Assembly: GCF_003719825.1 (NCBI RefSeq)
Contig: NZ_RIBS01000003.1
Coordinates: 434,001 to 498,000 of the forward strand
From: Montanilutibacter psychrotolerans
GTDB lineage: Bacteria > Pseudomonadota > Gammaproteobacteria > Xanthomonadales > Xanthomonadaceae
Reading direction: 5' to 3'
Length of the DNA: 64,000 nucleotides
Shown here: positions 1-7,398 of the stretch, one piece after another
How positions within the stretch are numbered: position 1 is the first letter of the stretch
Layout of the letters: each line of letters opens with the position of its first letter
Notes under the pieces: generated by a model
Told to the model about the DNA's origin: nothing
The model's input: only the letters and a program-made list of their open reading frames with translations
Databases searched by the model: none
Program-made: the position numbers and the translations under genes

Positions 1-973
1 TCGTATCCCAGGCTTTGTCCACAACCACGAAAGCATCCACTCCGCCTGGCCAGGCCAGGTTGGCATACGTGGCATCGGAACGGCGAATCATGAAGCCTTC
101 CGACAAAGGGCCACTATCGAACGTGTGGCGAGCAAGCAGAGTCAGCAACTCGACTGGGAACGCCCAAGGGCTGCATGGGGTATAGCCTTCTTGCGGTAAA
201 GGCCAATCACCGGGCAGGCATGCGAACAATTCGGTACGGGGATTTTTGGCAAAAAGTCCGATGGTGAAGAGCAACTTGAACTTGCTCTTTCCATCAATGC
301 AGCTGATCCGAAGCTCCAGACCTTCTTCGTTGGTGAAGGGACTCAGTTGCGCGGGCAGAACCCAGCCCGCGGTGTTGTGCACGAAAGCGACTATAGAACC
401 GCCAAACTCCCCGGATCGGCCTTCGACAATGTCCATGACACTGGCCGCGCCTGACTTTATTAAGGTTGACGCAATCTCTGCAAATCCCCAGGCTTTGGCG
501 ATGTCCAATGGCGCAGTATTCAGCCTGGTGTGCAGTCGATTAATGTTGGCATGGTGCTCTATAAGAAGGTTGACGACGTCCTGATGGCCAGAGGTAATCG
601 CGTCAATCAAGGGGGTGGTGATGCCGGTAGGCCACCCGTCCACCAATGCACCCGCCTCAAGAAACCATTGGCATGTTTGTAGATGTCCATTGCTCGCGGC
701 CACGGAAAGTGGCGTGCTATTGCCGCAACTGGCAGCAGGCTGGTCCAGCGCAATACCCATAGACACCAACACGCTGCAAATTCCGGTTTGACCTTGTTCG
801 GCCGCCATGTGCAGCAGGGTCTCATGACCCTGAAGGCCATACATGGCCAAGTGCAACAGAACAGGATCCTTCTCAAGGCGCGCTTTCAGCGAATCTGCAT
901 TTCCAGACGCGATGTCTGCGTGAATGGCAAGTAGAGTCGCGATGTTCTTTTGATAGATTTCTTCTGGGTTCAC
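1..973 (-). CDS. Ankyrin-repeat protein with C-terminal SUFU-like domain (3' end cut by window edge)
   Basis: The reverse strand reads open from a GTG at 973 to the window edge (324 codons), so the C-terminus is missing. An AAAGG lies 9 nt before the GTG and an in-frame TAG directly precedes it, which fixes the start. Residues ~35-170 show ankyrin-type helices (for example ETLLHMAAEQGQ, STPLSVAASNGH, TTPLIDAITSGHQDVVNLLI). Residues ~180-324 resemble the suppressor-of-fused domain: LFACLPGDWPL, then FPVELLTLLARH. Bacterial SUFU-domain proteins are known as candidate immunity proteins of polymorphic toxin systems. An rhs remnant and an orphan gene follow within 5 kb, which fits a toxin/immunity island. 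Function as immunity is inference; the domain call is fairly safe. Confidence 0.75.
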   Translation of the reverse strand, partial: MNPEEIYQKNIATLLAIHADIASGNADSLKARLEKDPVLLHLAMYGLQGHETLLHMAAEQGQTGICSVLVSMGIALDQPAASCGNSTPLSVAASNGHLQTCQWFLEAGALVDGWPTGITTPLIDAITSGHQDVVNLLIEHHANINRLHTRLNTAPLDIAKAWGFAEIASTLIKSGAASVMDIVEGRSGEFGGSIVAFVHNTAGWVLPAQLSPFTNEEGLELRISCIDGKSKFKLLFTIGLFAKNPRTELFACLPGDWPLPQEGYTPCSPWAFPVELLTLLARHTFDSGPLSEGFMIRRSDATYANLAWPGGVDAFVVVDKAWDT

Positions 974-1316
974 CTAAAGATACCTTTGTCATTTGAGTGG
1001 CAGCACCAGCATCAGATCACCGCCATAAGGCGCCGGGACAGACTCGATGGCTACGCTATCCGCCACGTCGTCCGCGTAGCGGGCCAAGATTCGCAGCCAT
1101 CGGCCGACGGCGGTACCAGAGACCCGACCCGCCGACGTGATGGACCAACTCTTCGACCACCGGATGAATTCCCGCCGTTCCGTGAAGGGCTACTTCGCCA
1201 GGTGGCGTTCGATCGATCGTTGGCAGATGCAAGACGTCAACAATGTATTGCGCAGTAAATGCAGCCTTATGGGCTGGGAATCCAATCTTTTCGACCCGGA
1301 CATCTGCAATTGAGCC
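974..1316. other. Gene-poor stretch, possibly degraded coding DNA
   Basis: No intact gene is visible. On the reverse strand an open stretch with plausible composition (containing RWLRILARYADDVAD) ends in a TGA about 15 nt before the GTG of the ankyrin gene. Upstream it is interrupted by stops and seems to continue in another frame. It may be the tail of a decayed upstream gene; the product is not recognisable. Confidence 0.3.
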
Positions 1317-1856
1317 TTAGGGTGCCAGATCCAGTTTGGCAACGAGTTCCTCCGACCACGGTACGTCCAGCCGACGTGCAGTGGACGCAAGGCGTGCGCG
1401 GAAGCGCCTGCATGTAGGGCCGGGACACCTGACGCTCAAGGTGTCGCGCGCCGCGGACTCCGCGGCCACATTGATCGCGGGCAGCCGCGGTAGTTCGAAC
1501 GCGACAGCCACTCGCCGATCCACCGCATGTGAGCCTCCAGCTCGCCGAGCGGGTCATCGGCGCACTGCCGGGTCACCGCATCCCAGACCGACCAGGAGTC
1601 CACGTCCACGCGCTCGAGGAACGCGACGATCAGATCGGCCTTGGTCGGGAAGTACCGGTAGAGGCTGGCCTTGGCGACACCTCCTGGATCACCAGGTCGA
1701 CGCCGACAGGGCGTACCCCGCGTCGGTAGAACGGGCCCGAGGCCGTCTCGCGGAAGTGTTCGCGCAGAGATCTTGCGGCTTGGTACCGCTAGCGCTACGG
1801 CGGGCTTCGAGGCGGGCGGGAGGTCATGGGCGTGGGAGAGGCAAGATTCTTGTTGA
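1317..1856 (-). pseudogene. Frameshifted TetR/AcrR-family regulator
   Basis: Parts of a TetR regulator are readable in order but in different frames. A short N-terminal piece (RKIS-AR) is followed by EHFRETASGPFYRRG and VGVDLVIQE, then after a shift by GVAKASLYRYFPTKADLIVAFL, the recognition helix region. The ligand-binding part runs through GELEAHMRWIGEWL to RGCP, then shifts again to INVAAES and to LDVPWSEELVAKLD. At least three frameshifts are needed; around 1688 the sequence looks as if about four bases were lost between QE and GVAK. It would have been divergent from the gene at 2092 and presumably bound the palindromes at 1862-1902. No single frame encodes a complete protein. Confidence 0.75.
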
Positions 1857-1903
1857 CAGGCTACAGACCTGTCTGTAGGTTTTGCTAAACAGACAGGTCT
1901 GTA
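1853..1903 (+). promoter_or_regulatory. Promoter with two TetR-type palindromic operators
   Basis: TTGACA at 1853-1858 is followed after 17 bp by TAGGTT at 1876-1881, a plausible sigma-70 promoter reading rightward. Its spacer contains the inverted repeat TACAGAC-CT-GTCTGTA (1862-1877). A second copy, ACAGAC-AG-GTCTGT, lies at 1889-1902, centred 26 bp downstream. The arrangement is typical of an operator pair for the adjacent, now broken, TetR regulator. Confidence 0.7.
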
Positions 1904-1923
1904 TCGCCCCTTCCGGAGAGATC

Positions 1924-2046
1924 CATGAACCATCAGCACGTAGCCCCGGACGCGGTCCATGGCGCGACCGGGCACACCGAGCTTCGCCGCCACCATGGCA
2001 TTCGAATGATCGCGATGGGTCGCGACCTGGAATTCGACCCCGCCTG
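1924..2046 (+). CDS. Small ORF (40 aa), possible gene remnant
   Basis: A 40-codon frame starts with ATG at 1924, preceded by GGAGAG at 1915-1920, and lies directly downstream of the operator-controlled promoter. It begins MNHQHVAPDAVHG and ends LEFDPA. Nothing in it is recognised. It may be the N-terminal remnant of the gene originally repressed by the TetR regulator, a leader peptide, or chance. Confidence 0.25.
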
Positions 2047-2091
2047 ATCCCTTTCGATCCGACTTCTACTTACAAACCAAGGAAACCTGTC

Positions 2092-2850
2092 ATGCAACAG
2101 AAAGAGCGCGCGCAGCGTCTGGCTGCCCTCCACGTCAAGGGAAATCCACTGGTCCTCCACAACGCATGGGATGCCGGCAGTGCCAAGGCCATCGCGAGTG
2201 CCGGTTCAACTGTGATCGCGACCAGCAGCTGGGCCGTCGCCGCGGCACATGGCTACGAAGACGGGGAGTCCATCCCTTTGTCGGTGGTGGAACACATTTC
2301 GGCCCGCATCGTCGGCGCGGTCGAAGTGCCAGTCACCGTGGATGTCGAGGGCGGATACAGCGACGATCCGCGCGTTTGCGCCGAAAACGTTGCTCGCCTG
2401 ATCGATCAAGGCGTGGCCGGCATCAACTTTGAGGATCGCATCGTCTCTGGAACCGGGCTGCACGGGATCCACGCGCAGTGCGAGCGCATCACCGCGATCC
2501 GCCGCATGGCGGACGCGCGCGGCATCCCGTTATTCATCAATGCGCGGACTGACCTCTTCTTTGGTACTGGCGCCGCGTCCGTGAATGGGCTGGCAGAAGC
2601 TCGCGAACGAGCCACGGCTTACGCCGAGGCCGGCGCCTCCGGGTACTTCGTGCCTGGCCTGATCGACCTGCACACCATCGCAGTGTTGTGCGACGCGATC
2701 GACCTACCCATGAACGTGATGACCATGCCCGGGCTGCCCGACGTGCAAGCGCTCGCCGACGCGGGCGTGGCCCGTATCAGTCATGGCCCCGGTCCCTACT
2801 TGCGAGCGATGGAAGCAGTGCGCGCTGCAGCGCAAGGTGTCCTCAGGTAG
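2092..2850 (+). CDS. Isocitrate lyase / PEP mutase superfamily protein
   Basis: 252 residues, starting at the ATG with AAGGA about 9 nt upstream; longer upstream reading is rejected because it runs through the leader. The sequence has the PEP-mutase/2-methylisocitrate-lyase TIM-barrel features: LVLHNAWDAGSA near the N-terminus, the metal-site segment VTVDVEGGYSDD, the INFEDR loop and LFINARTD. Members cleave or form C-C or C-P bonds on small oxo-acids; the substrate here cannot be assigned. The length suits the short, single-domain form. It is probably expressed from the promoter at 1853 and was once under TetR control. Confidence 0.85.
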   Translation: MQQKERAQRLAALHVKGNPLVLHNAWDAGSAKAIASAGSTVIATSSWAVAAAHGYEDGESIPLSVVEHISARIVGAVEVPVTVDVEGGYSDDPRVCAENVARLIDQGVAGINFEDRIVSGTGLHGIHAQCERITAIRRMADARGIPLFINARTDLFFGTGAASVNGLAEARERATAYAEAGASGYFVPGLIDLHTIAVLCDAIDLPMNVMTMPGLPDVQALADAGVARISHGPGPYLRAMEAVRAAAQGVLR

Positions 2851-2942
2851 TCCAACCAGGGGGTTGGGAGCAATTGCTCGCCACGCCCTCGCGCGCCCCC
2901 CCTCCACTGGCGCACGCCGCGCCTCTACAGAACCCTCCGAGC

Positions 2943-3995
2943 ATGCCAAGCCCCCATCCACTCTGGTTACTTCCTCTTTCCCTCCTGCTCGCCGCTGCGA
3001 ATGGAACGCTTGCACAACCGCCGGAATCCACGCCGGCCGCAAAAGACGCGATCGCGGCCTCGACCGGCGCGGTGCTGCGTGGCGATGGCGCCCAGGCGCT
3101 GCAGGCATTGACGGCGGTGCCCGTCGAAGAGTTCGCCGGTGCCGACCGTGATTACCGGTCATGCATGCATGATCGTTTCGCGCGGTCGGCCTCGCCACCG
3201 ATGGTGGGAACCATCGAGGATCCGTTCGCGCGCTCGGTGCTGGCGAGCTACCAGGCTTACTGGTGGACCGCCCTCACGACCCCGTCGCGAAAGGCCGAGC
3301 TGGAAACCAACTTGCAACAGGACCTGCGCAAGCTGCTGGGCGAACCGGCCGGAGCCGCGCCAGACTTCGACGCGCTCGAGGCGCTGTTGCGGGCGGAGCT
3401 GGAGAAGCGTGGGTACCACGCCCTTACTGGCCTGACGCCTCCGCTGCGCGAGCTGATGCTGTGGCGCAAGCAGACCAGGCGTGACTACGACGTCGCCTTG
3501 CCGGAAGGCCCCCAACGCGTGCGCGTGGAGTTGCTCGACGATTTCGTCAGCCTCGGCTGGGGCGCGTACGGTCGCTGTGATCGCGGCTCGACGGGCGGTT
3601 GGGCAACCGAGGAAGCGCTGTTCGCCGTTGTGCCGGTCTACAAGGACGGTCTCGAGAGCGACGCCTTCCAGGTCGTGTTCCTCGGCCACGAGGCCCAGCA
3701 CTTCGCCGACAAGCACCGGTTCAAGGACCTGGAAAACTGGGAACTGGAGTACCGCGCCAAGCTGGTAGAACTGGTGCAGGCCGGTGCCACGCTCAGCCAG
3801 AAGCGGCTGGGGGGATTCATCACCAGTCAAGGCAGCGATCCCGCCGCGCCGCATCCTTATGCCAACAAACAGGTGGTCGACGCGCTTGCCAAACGACTTG
3901 GCAGCAGTCCTGACACGGTTCCATTGGCGCAACTGCAGGACGCGGCGCGCGAAGAGCTGTTCGCAGACACACGTCGCCGGCTGTCGAAGCACTGA
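2943..3995 (+). CDS. Secreted protein with HExxH zinc-peptidase signature
   Basis: 350 residues starting at ATG 2943. An N-terminal hydrophobic stretch (LLPLSLLLAAANGTLA) looks like a type I signal peptide, so the product is probably periplasmic or secreted. Residues 249-253 read HEAQH inside FLGHEAQHFADKH, a match to the HExxH zinc motif, and WELEY 13-17 residues further could supply the third glutamate ligand of a gluzincin. I recognise no specific family. Being an actual peptidase is an inference from the motif. It is followed by a hairpin at 4028 that could end transcription. Confidence 0.75.
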   Translation: MPSPHPLWLLPLSLLLAAANGTLAQPPESTPAAKDAIAASTGAVLRGDGAQALQALTAVPVEEFAGADRDYRSCMHDRFARSASPPMVGTIEDPFARSVLASYQAYWWTALTTPSRKAELETNLQQDLRKLLGEPAGAAPDFDALEALLRAELEKRGYHALTGLTPPLRELMLWRKQTRRDYDVALPEGPQRVRVELLDDFVSLGWGAYGRCDRGSTGGWATEEALFAVVPVYKDGLESDAFQVVFLGHEAQHFADKHRFKDLENWELEYRAKLVELVQAGATLSQKRLGGFITSQGSDPAAPHPYANKQVVDALAKRLGSSPDTVPLAQLQDAAREELFADTRRRLSKH

Positions 3996-4027
3996 CCGCT
4001 TCAGCGTAGAGGGTCAGGTTCGTAAAG

Positions 4028-4068
4028 GGCTCAGGTTCATTTCTCGCAATAGCAAATGAACCTGGGCC
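4028..4068 (+). terminator. Inverted repeat, possible terminator
   Basis: Two 15-base arms (4028-4042 and 4054-4068) pair with a single mismatch around an 11-nt loop, 32 bp after the stop of the HExxH gene. The arms contain CAGGTTCATTT and AAATGAACCTG. No clear T-run follows, so termination is plausible but not certain. Confidence 0.4.
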
Positions 4069-4134
4069 GTTCTGCGTGTGGGCATGGTCCAGATGCACCA
4101 CGGCGCGCCCAAGCCGTCGCTGCAGACACGGTTT

Positions 4135-4263
4135 CCTGCTGCAGGCGGCGAGCTGGCGTGTCGGGGTTGGCGTGAGCGTAAGCGGCCGCTGCGGTCGTAT
4201 TCGCTGCGGGTGCTGACCTGGCCTTGGGTGCGCAGCGCTTCGCGGTGCAGGTGGTAGCGCTAT
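4135..4263 (-). pseudogene. Rhs-repeat protein fragment
   Basis: Reverse-strand reading gives RYHLHREALRTQG followed by STRSEYDRSGRLRSR, which is the phrasing of the YD/RHS repeat core of Rhs toxins. An in-frame stop precedes it and the similarity is lost after about 35 codons, so only a scrap remains. It links this strip to a former polymorphic toxin locus. Confidence 0.6.
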
Positions 4264-4401
4264 ATCCAACTTGGATCCAAGTGCCCGAAGAGTGCGTATT
4301 TGTCTGACCGGTACCGCCAGGCTGAAAGCCTGGTGCAATGTGGCACTTTCAGAAGAATCCACGCTCCGGCAATGCCTGAAATTTTTATCTGGCGCCTGGC
4401 A

Positions 4402-4785
4402 TCATCCTGCCGCATACAGATAAATTGAATCCTCTGAAATGTATATCATGCTTCCGTTTGGATTCTCCTGAACTGGAGAGATCAATAACTCACGCAGATC
4501 GCCTGAAGTCACGGCATCATCAAGAAAGCTCAAGAGATCGCTTCTTTCTGCCTTATGCAGCTCACCCTTGAAAACTGTCTTTTTGCCTTTGCTAGCAATC
4601 AGCCTGTGTGCCACATAATAGCAATCTGAAGTCATGTGAGGCTCCAGATCTCCAAGTGAGTCGAGTGCCTGAAGGAAATCGCCTGAAAGTGTTGGCTGCA
4701 ACATCATTGCGTAGATGGCTTCTCTGCTTTCATTCGGACCTAGTTCAAGTTTTTTAAGTTTTTCTAGCCGATAGTTATTCTTCAT
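4402..4785 (-). CDS. Unrecognised AT-rich orphan protein (candidate immunity protein)
   Basis: 127 residues, beginning MKNNYRLEKLKKLELG. I do not recognise a family. The gene is clearly more AT-rich than its surroundings and uses codons such as AAA, TTA and AGA that are rare in the neighbours; the composition changes sharply at its start codon. No good ribosome site is visible before the ATG. Short, acidic, AT-rich orphans next to rhs fragments are typical toxin-immunity genes, which is the best guess here, but nothing in the protein proves it. Recent horizontal acquisition is likely. Confidence 0.6.
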   Translation of the reverse strand: MKNNYRLEKLKKLELGPNESREAIYAMMLQPTLSGDFLQALDSLGDLEPHMTSDCYYVAHRLIASKGKKTVFKGELHKAERSDLLSFLDDAVTSGDLRELLISPVQENPNGSMIYISEDSIYLYAAG

Positions 4786-4839
4786 GCTGCCGCACGGGCG
4801 AGGTGGAAACGCACTGTAGGGGAGATGCTCAGCAACCGG

Positions 4840-5619
4840 TCAAAACACCACCTGCGACACATCGGTCAACAGTCTGGTCTGGCTGTCGATGCTGAGGCCA
4901 ACGTCCCAGTCGTCCACGGTGTAGTTGTCGAGCATCGGCTCGCCCAGCCGACTCCCGGCAGCACCGGTGGTGAATTCGATCTTGACGACCACGCGCGCGC
5001 CCACTGGCCGGCCAGCGACGGTCTCGAACTGAAAGCCCAGTCGCTCCAACGACTCGGCCACCGTGAGCAGGAAGACGTTGCGATGGCGCGTTGTCGCACG
5101 ACTGGTCGTCATCGCCGATCGCACCACCTGGACGCTTCCCGGGGGGGCCACCTGTGCCTCCACGCGAACCTTCGCGCTCGCCCCTGCCCGCAACGCCTCG
5201 GAGGGGTATCTGATGGGGCCGAAGGATCCGGACATTGCCATCCCGGTCCGGGCCCGTTCCACCCGCCATGCCCGCTGGCCGTCGGCGCCCGGTTCGGCGC
5301 GCAGCAGCATCTTCAATCGGCTGGTGGTCTCGGCCGGCTGCCCCTCGTGCTGCCCCGCCTGGAACCGCCAGCCGCGTAGCACGGGCTCAACCCGCGCCAC
5401 GAGATCCTGTTTCTCGCTTTCGCCGAACGATTGCCATTGCACGTCGAGCAGGCGGCCATCGCTGCCGACACGGATATTCGCTTCCAGCAGCTGGCGGGCG
5501 CCGGCGTCGGCGGCGCTCTCGTCACCGGCGTGCGCCGCACCCGGCATCGCGCACACGGACATCAGCAAGACGAAGGACAGAACGAGCGCCCTGATCATCG
5601 GCGGCGCGCCGGCACTCAT
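4840..5619 (-). CDS. Exported protein of unknown function
   Basis: 259 residues from an ATG at 5619 that overlaps the stop of nrdJb (ATGA), suggesting translational coupling; an alternative ATG at 5598 gives a cleaner signal peptide. Residues ~8-31 (MIRALVLSFVLLMSVC...AHA) form a signal peptide. The mature part has two segments resembling TonB-C-like periplasmic folds (IRVGSDGRLLDVQW; RYPSEALRAGASAKVRVE), but it lacks a membrane anchor of its own. The product is probably periplasmic; its function is unknown. Its link to nucleotide reduction is positional only. Confidence 0.75.
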   Translation of the reverse strand: MSAGAPPMIRALVLSFVLLMSVCAMPGAAHAGDESAADAGARQLLEANIRVGSDGRLLDVQWQSFGESEKQDLVARVEPVLRGWRFQAGQHEGQPAETTSRLKMLLRAEPGADGQRAWRVERARTGMAMSGSFGPIRYPSEALRAGASAKVRVEAQVAPPGSVQVVRSAMTTSRATTRHRNVFLLTVAESLERLGFQFETVAGRPVGARVVVKIEFTTGAAGSRLGEPMLDNYTVDDWDVGLSIDSQTRLLTDVSQVVF

Positions 5620-6425
5620 CCGCACTTGCTGTACCCGCAGTTCAGGCACGTCGCGCAGCCGTCCATGATCACCAGCGCCTTGGTGCTGCACTTGTGGCAC
5701 ATCGTGGCGCTGGGCGGGAAGGCCACACCGCCGTCGCCGGTGACCTCGACGTCCTCGTCGCGTGCGTCGGGCTTGACCTTCGGCTCGGGGAACAGCTCGC
5801 CGCTGCGGTCGTCGCGCGGGCTTACGTCAGAGTTTTTTTTTGAGAGCTGCGCGTAGGCCGCGCGCTTCTCGGCGATCAGTGCGCGCTGCGCGTCGCTCAT
5901 CTCCGGGTCGTGCATCAGGCCGATCGACTTGAGGTGGTCCTCGACGATGCTGCCCAGTTCGGCGACCAGCGACGGCATGTACACGCCTCCGGCCTTGAAG
6001 TAGCCGCCCTTCGGATCGAACACGGCCTTCATCTCGTCGACCAGGAAGGTCACGTCGCCGCCCTTGCGGAACACGGCCGACATGATGCGCGTGAGCGCCA
6101 CGATCCACTGGAAGTGGTCCATGTTCTTGGAGTTGATGAAGATCTCGAACGGTCGGCGCTGCTCGTGCTCGCTGCCGGCGTTGAGCACGATGTCGTTGAT
6201 CGTCACGTACAGGGCGTGCTCGAACAGCGGCGATTTGATCTTGTAGGTGGAACCCACCAGGATTTCCGGGCGCTCGATGCGCTCGTGCATCTGGATCACG
6301 TCGGCGGTCGGCAGCGTGGCCTCGACCACCGCTGCGGCAACCGCGGTCGCCTTGGCCGCGGCCGCCTTGTCGTCGGCGCTGACGACGCCGTAGCCCTTGA
6401 TTTTCTTGTCGATCTTGACGGCCAT
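5616..6425 (-). CDS. nrdJb: Class II (B12-dependent) ribonucleotide reductase, small C-terminal subunit
   Basis: 269 residues. The gene corresponds to the C-terminal part of adenosylcobalamin-dependent ribonucleotide reductase, separated from the catalytic chain as in Pseudomonas aeruginosa NrdJa/NrdJb. The N-terminal half includes FEIFINSKNMDHFQW and LVDEMKAVFDPKGGYFK. The extreme C-terminus carries four paired cysteines (MCHKCSTKA ... CATCLNCGYSKCG), the redox-active or zinc-type tail that re-reduces the active site. AGGA lies 7 nt before the ATG. It is downstream of nrdJa and the histone-like gene on the same strand. It enables dNTP synthesis independently of oxygen. Confidence 0.88.
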   Translation of the reverse strand: MAVKIDKKIKGYGVVSADDKAAAAKATAVAAAVVEATLPTADVIQMHERIERPEILVGSTYKIKSPLFEHALYVTINDIVLNAGSEHEQRRPFEIFINSKNMDHFQWIVALTRIMSAVFRKGGDVTFLVDEMKAVFDPKGGYFKAGGVYMPSLVAELGSIVEDHLKSIGLMHDPEMSDAQRALIAEKRAAYAQLSKKNSDVSPRDDRSGELFPEPKVKPDARDEDVEVTGDGGVAFPPSATMCHKCSTKALVIMDGCATCLNCGYSKCG

Positions 6426-6580
6426 GCTGAGTCCTGGTGCGTTGCGGTTGCTGCGTGGGAGTTGTTGCGCCGGAGGCGGTGCCAGGCGCGATTCTGCCGC
6501 CGGGCCTGCGGCAGTGCGCGTGGCGATGGAACCAAGCCCCTCCCCTTCGCAACGGCCAAGGGGAGGGGCCCGACGACGGC

Positions 6581-7135
6581 TTACTTCTTCTTTGCCGCCT
6601 TCTTGGCTGCCTTCTTGGCCGGAGCCTTCTTGGCTGCCGCCTTCTTCATCGGAGCCTTCTTGGCGGGCGCTTTCTTGGCGACCTTCTTGACGGCCTTCTT
6701 TACCGCGGCCTTCTTGGCCGTGGCCTTCTTGGCGACCTTCTTGACGGCCTTCTTCACCGCGGCCTTCTTGGCCGTGGCTTTCTTGGCGACCTTCTTGACG
6801 GCTTTCTTGACGGCTTTCTTCACTGCTGCCTTCTTGGCCGTGGCCTTCTTGGCAGCCTTCTTGGCGGTCTTCTTCGCCGTGGCCTTCTTGCCGGTTGCAC
6901 GCGCCTTCAACGACGCGGCTTCCTTCTTGGCGGCAGCGCTGGCGCTGGCGAGCTTCTTCTTGGCGGTACCGACGGCTTTCTTGGCTGCCTTGCGTGCCTT
7001 GGTCGCGGTCTTCTTGACCGACGCCACGGCGTCCTCAGCCTTGGTGGCGATGGCACTGCCGATGTTGCTGGCAGTTTCCTTCACGTTTTCAGCGGCCTGC
7101 GACAGGGTCGCCGTCACTCCATTACCGTTGCTCAT
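6581..7135 (-). CDS. Histone H1-like lysine/alanine-rich DNA-binding protein
   Basis: 184 residues. Residues 1-35 form a mildly amphipathic N-terminus (ENVKETASNIGSAIATKAED); the rest is built from KKA, TAKKA and VKKAVKKVAKKA repeats ending in KKAAKKAAKKK. This is the composition of bacterial H1-like proteins such as AlgP/Hc1, which bind and compact DNA. GGGAGGG stands 4 nt before the ATG. The tandem repeats make the DNA locally repetitive (about 6660-6850), a site prone to length change. It sits between the two halves of the class II ribonucleotide reductase, an unusual position. Confidence 0.85.
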   Translation of the reverse strand: MSNGNGVTATLSQAAENVKETASNIGSAIATKAEDAVASVKKTATKARKAAKKAVGTAKKKLASASAAAKKEAASLKARATGKKATAKKTAKKAAKKATAKKAAVKKAVKKAVKKVAKKATAKKAAVKKAVKKVAKKATAKKAAVKKAVKKVAKKAPAKKAPMKKAAAKKAPAKKAAKKAAKKK

Positions 7136-7398
7136 GTGCCCTCCCGAGGGCTCAGGGATTGGTGTTGTGACTCACTCGGGAAACGCAGTTCCCCGAGCCG
7201 ATGCTATACCTGCTGCGCGCGTTGTGTGCAGTGCTGCAACACGCGCCGGGCCGACACCATGAGCGCGAAACCGGCCCGGATTCCGCGAGAGACGATGCAG
7301 CTGCCCCTTCCATTCCATGCAGAGTCTCCAGCCAACGGTGACGGAGGCGTGTATCGCGTCATGCGATGCAGCCGGCAACGTTGGCAATGGCGGCCTGC

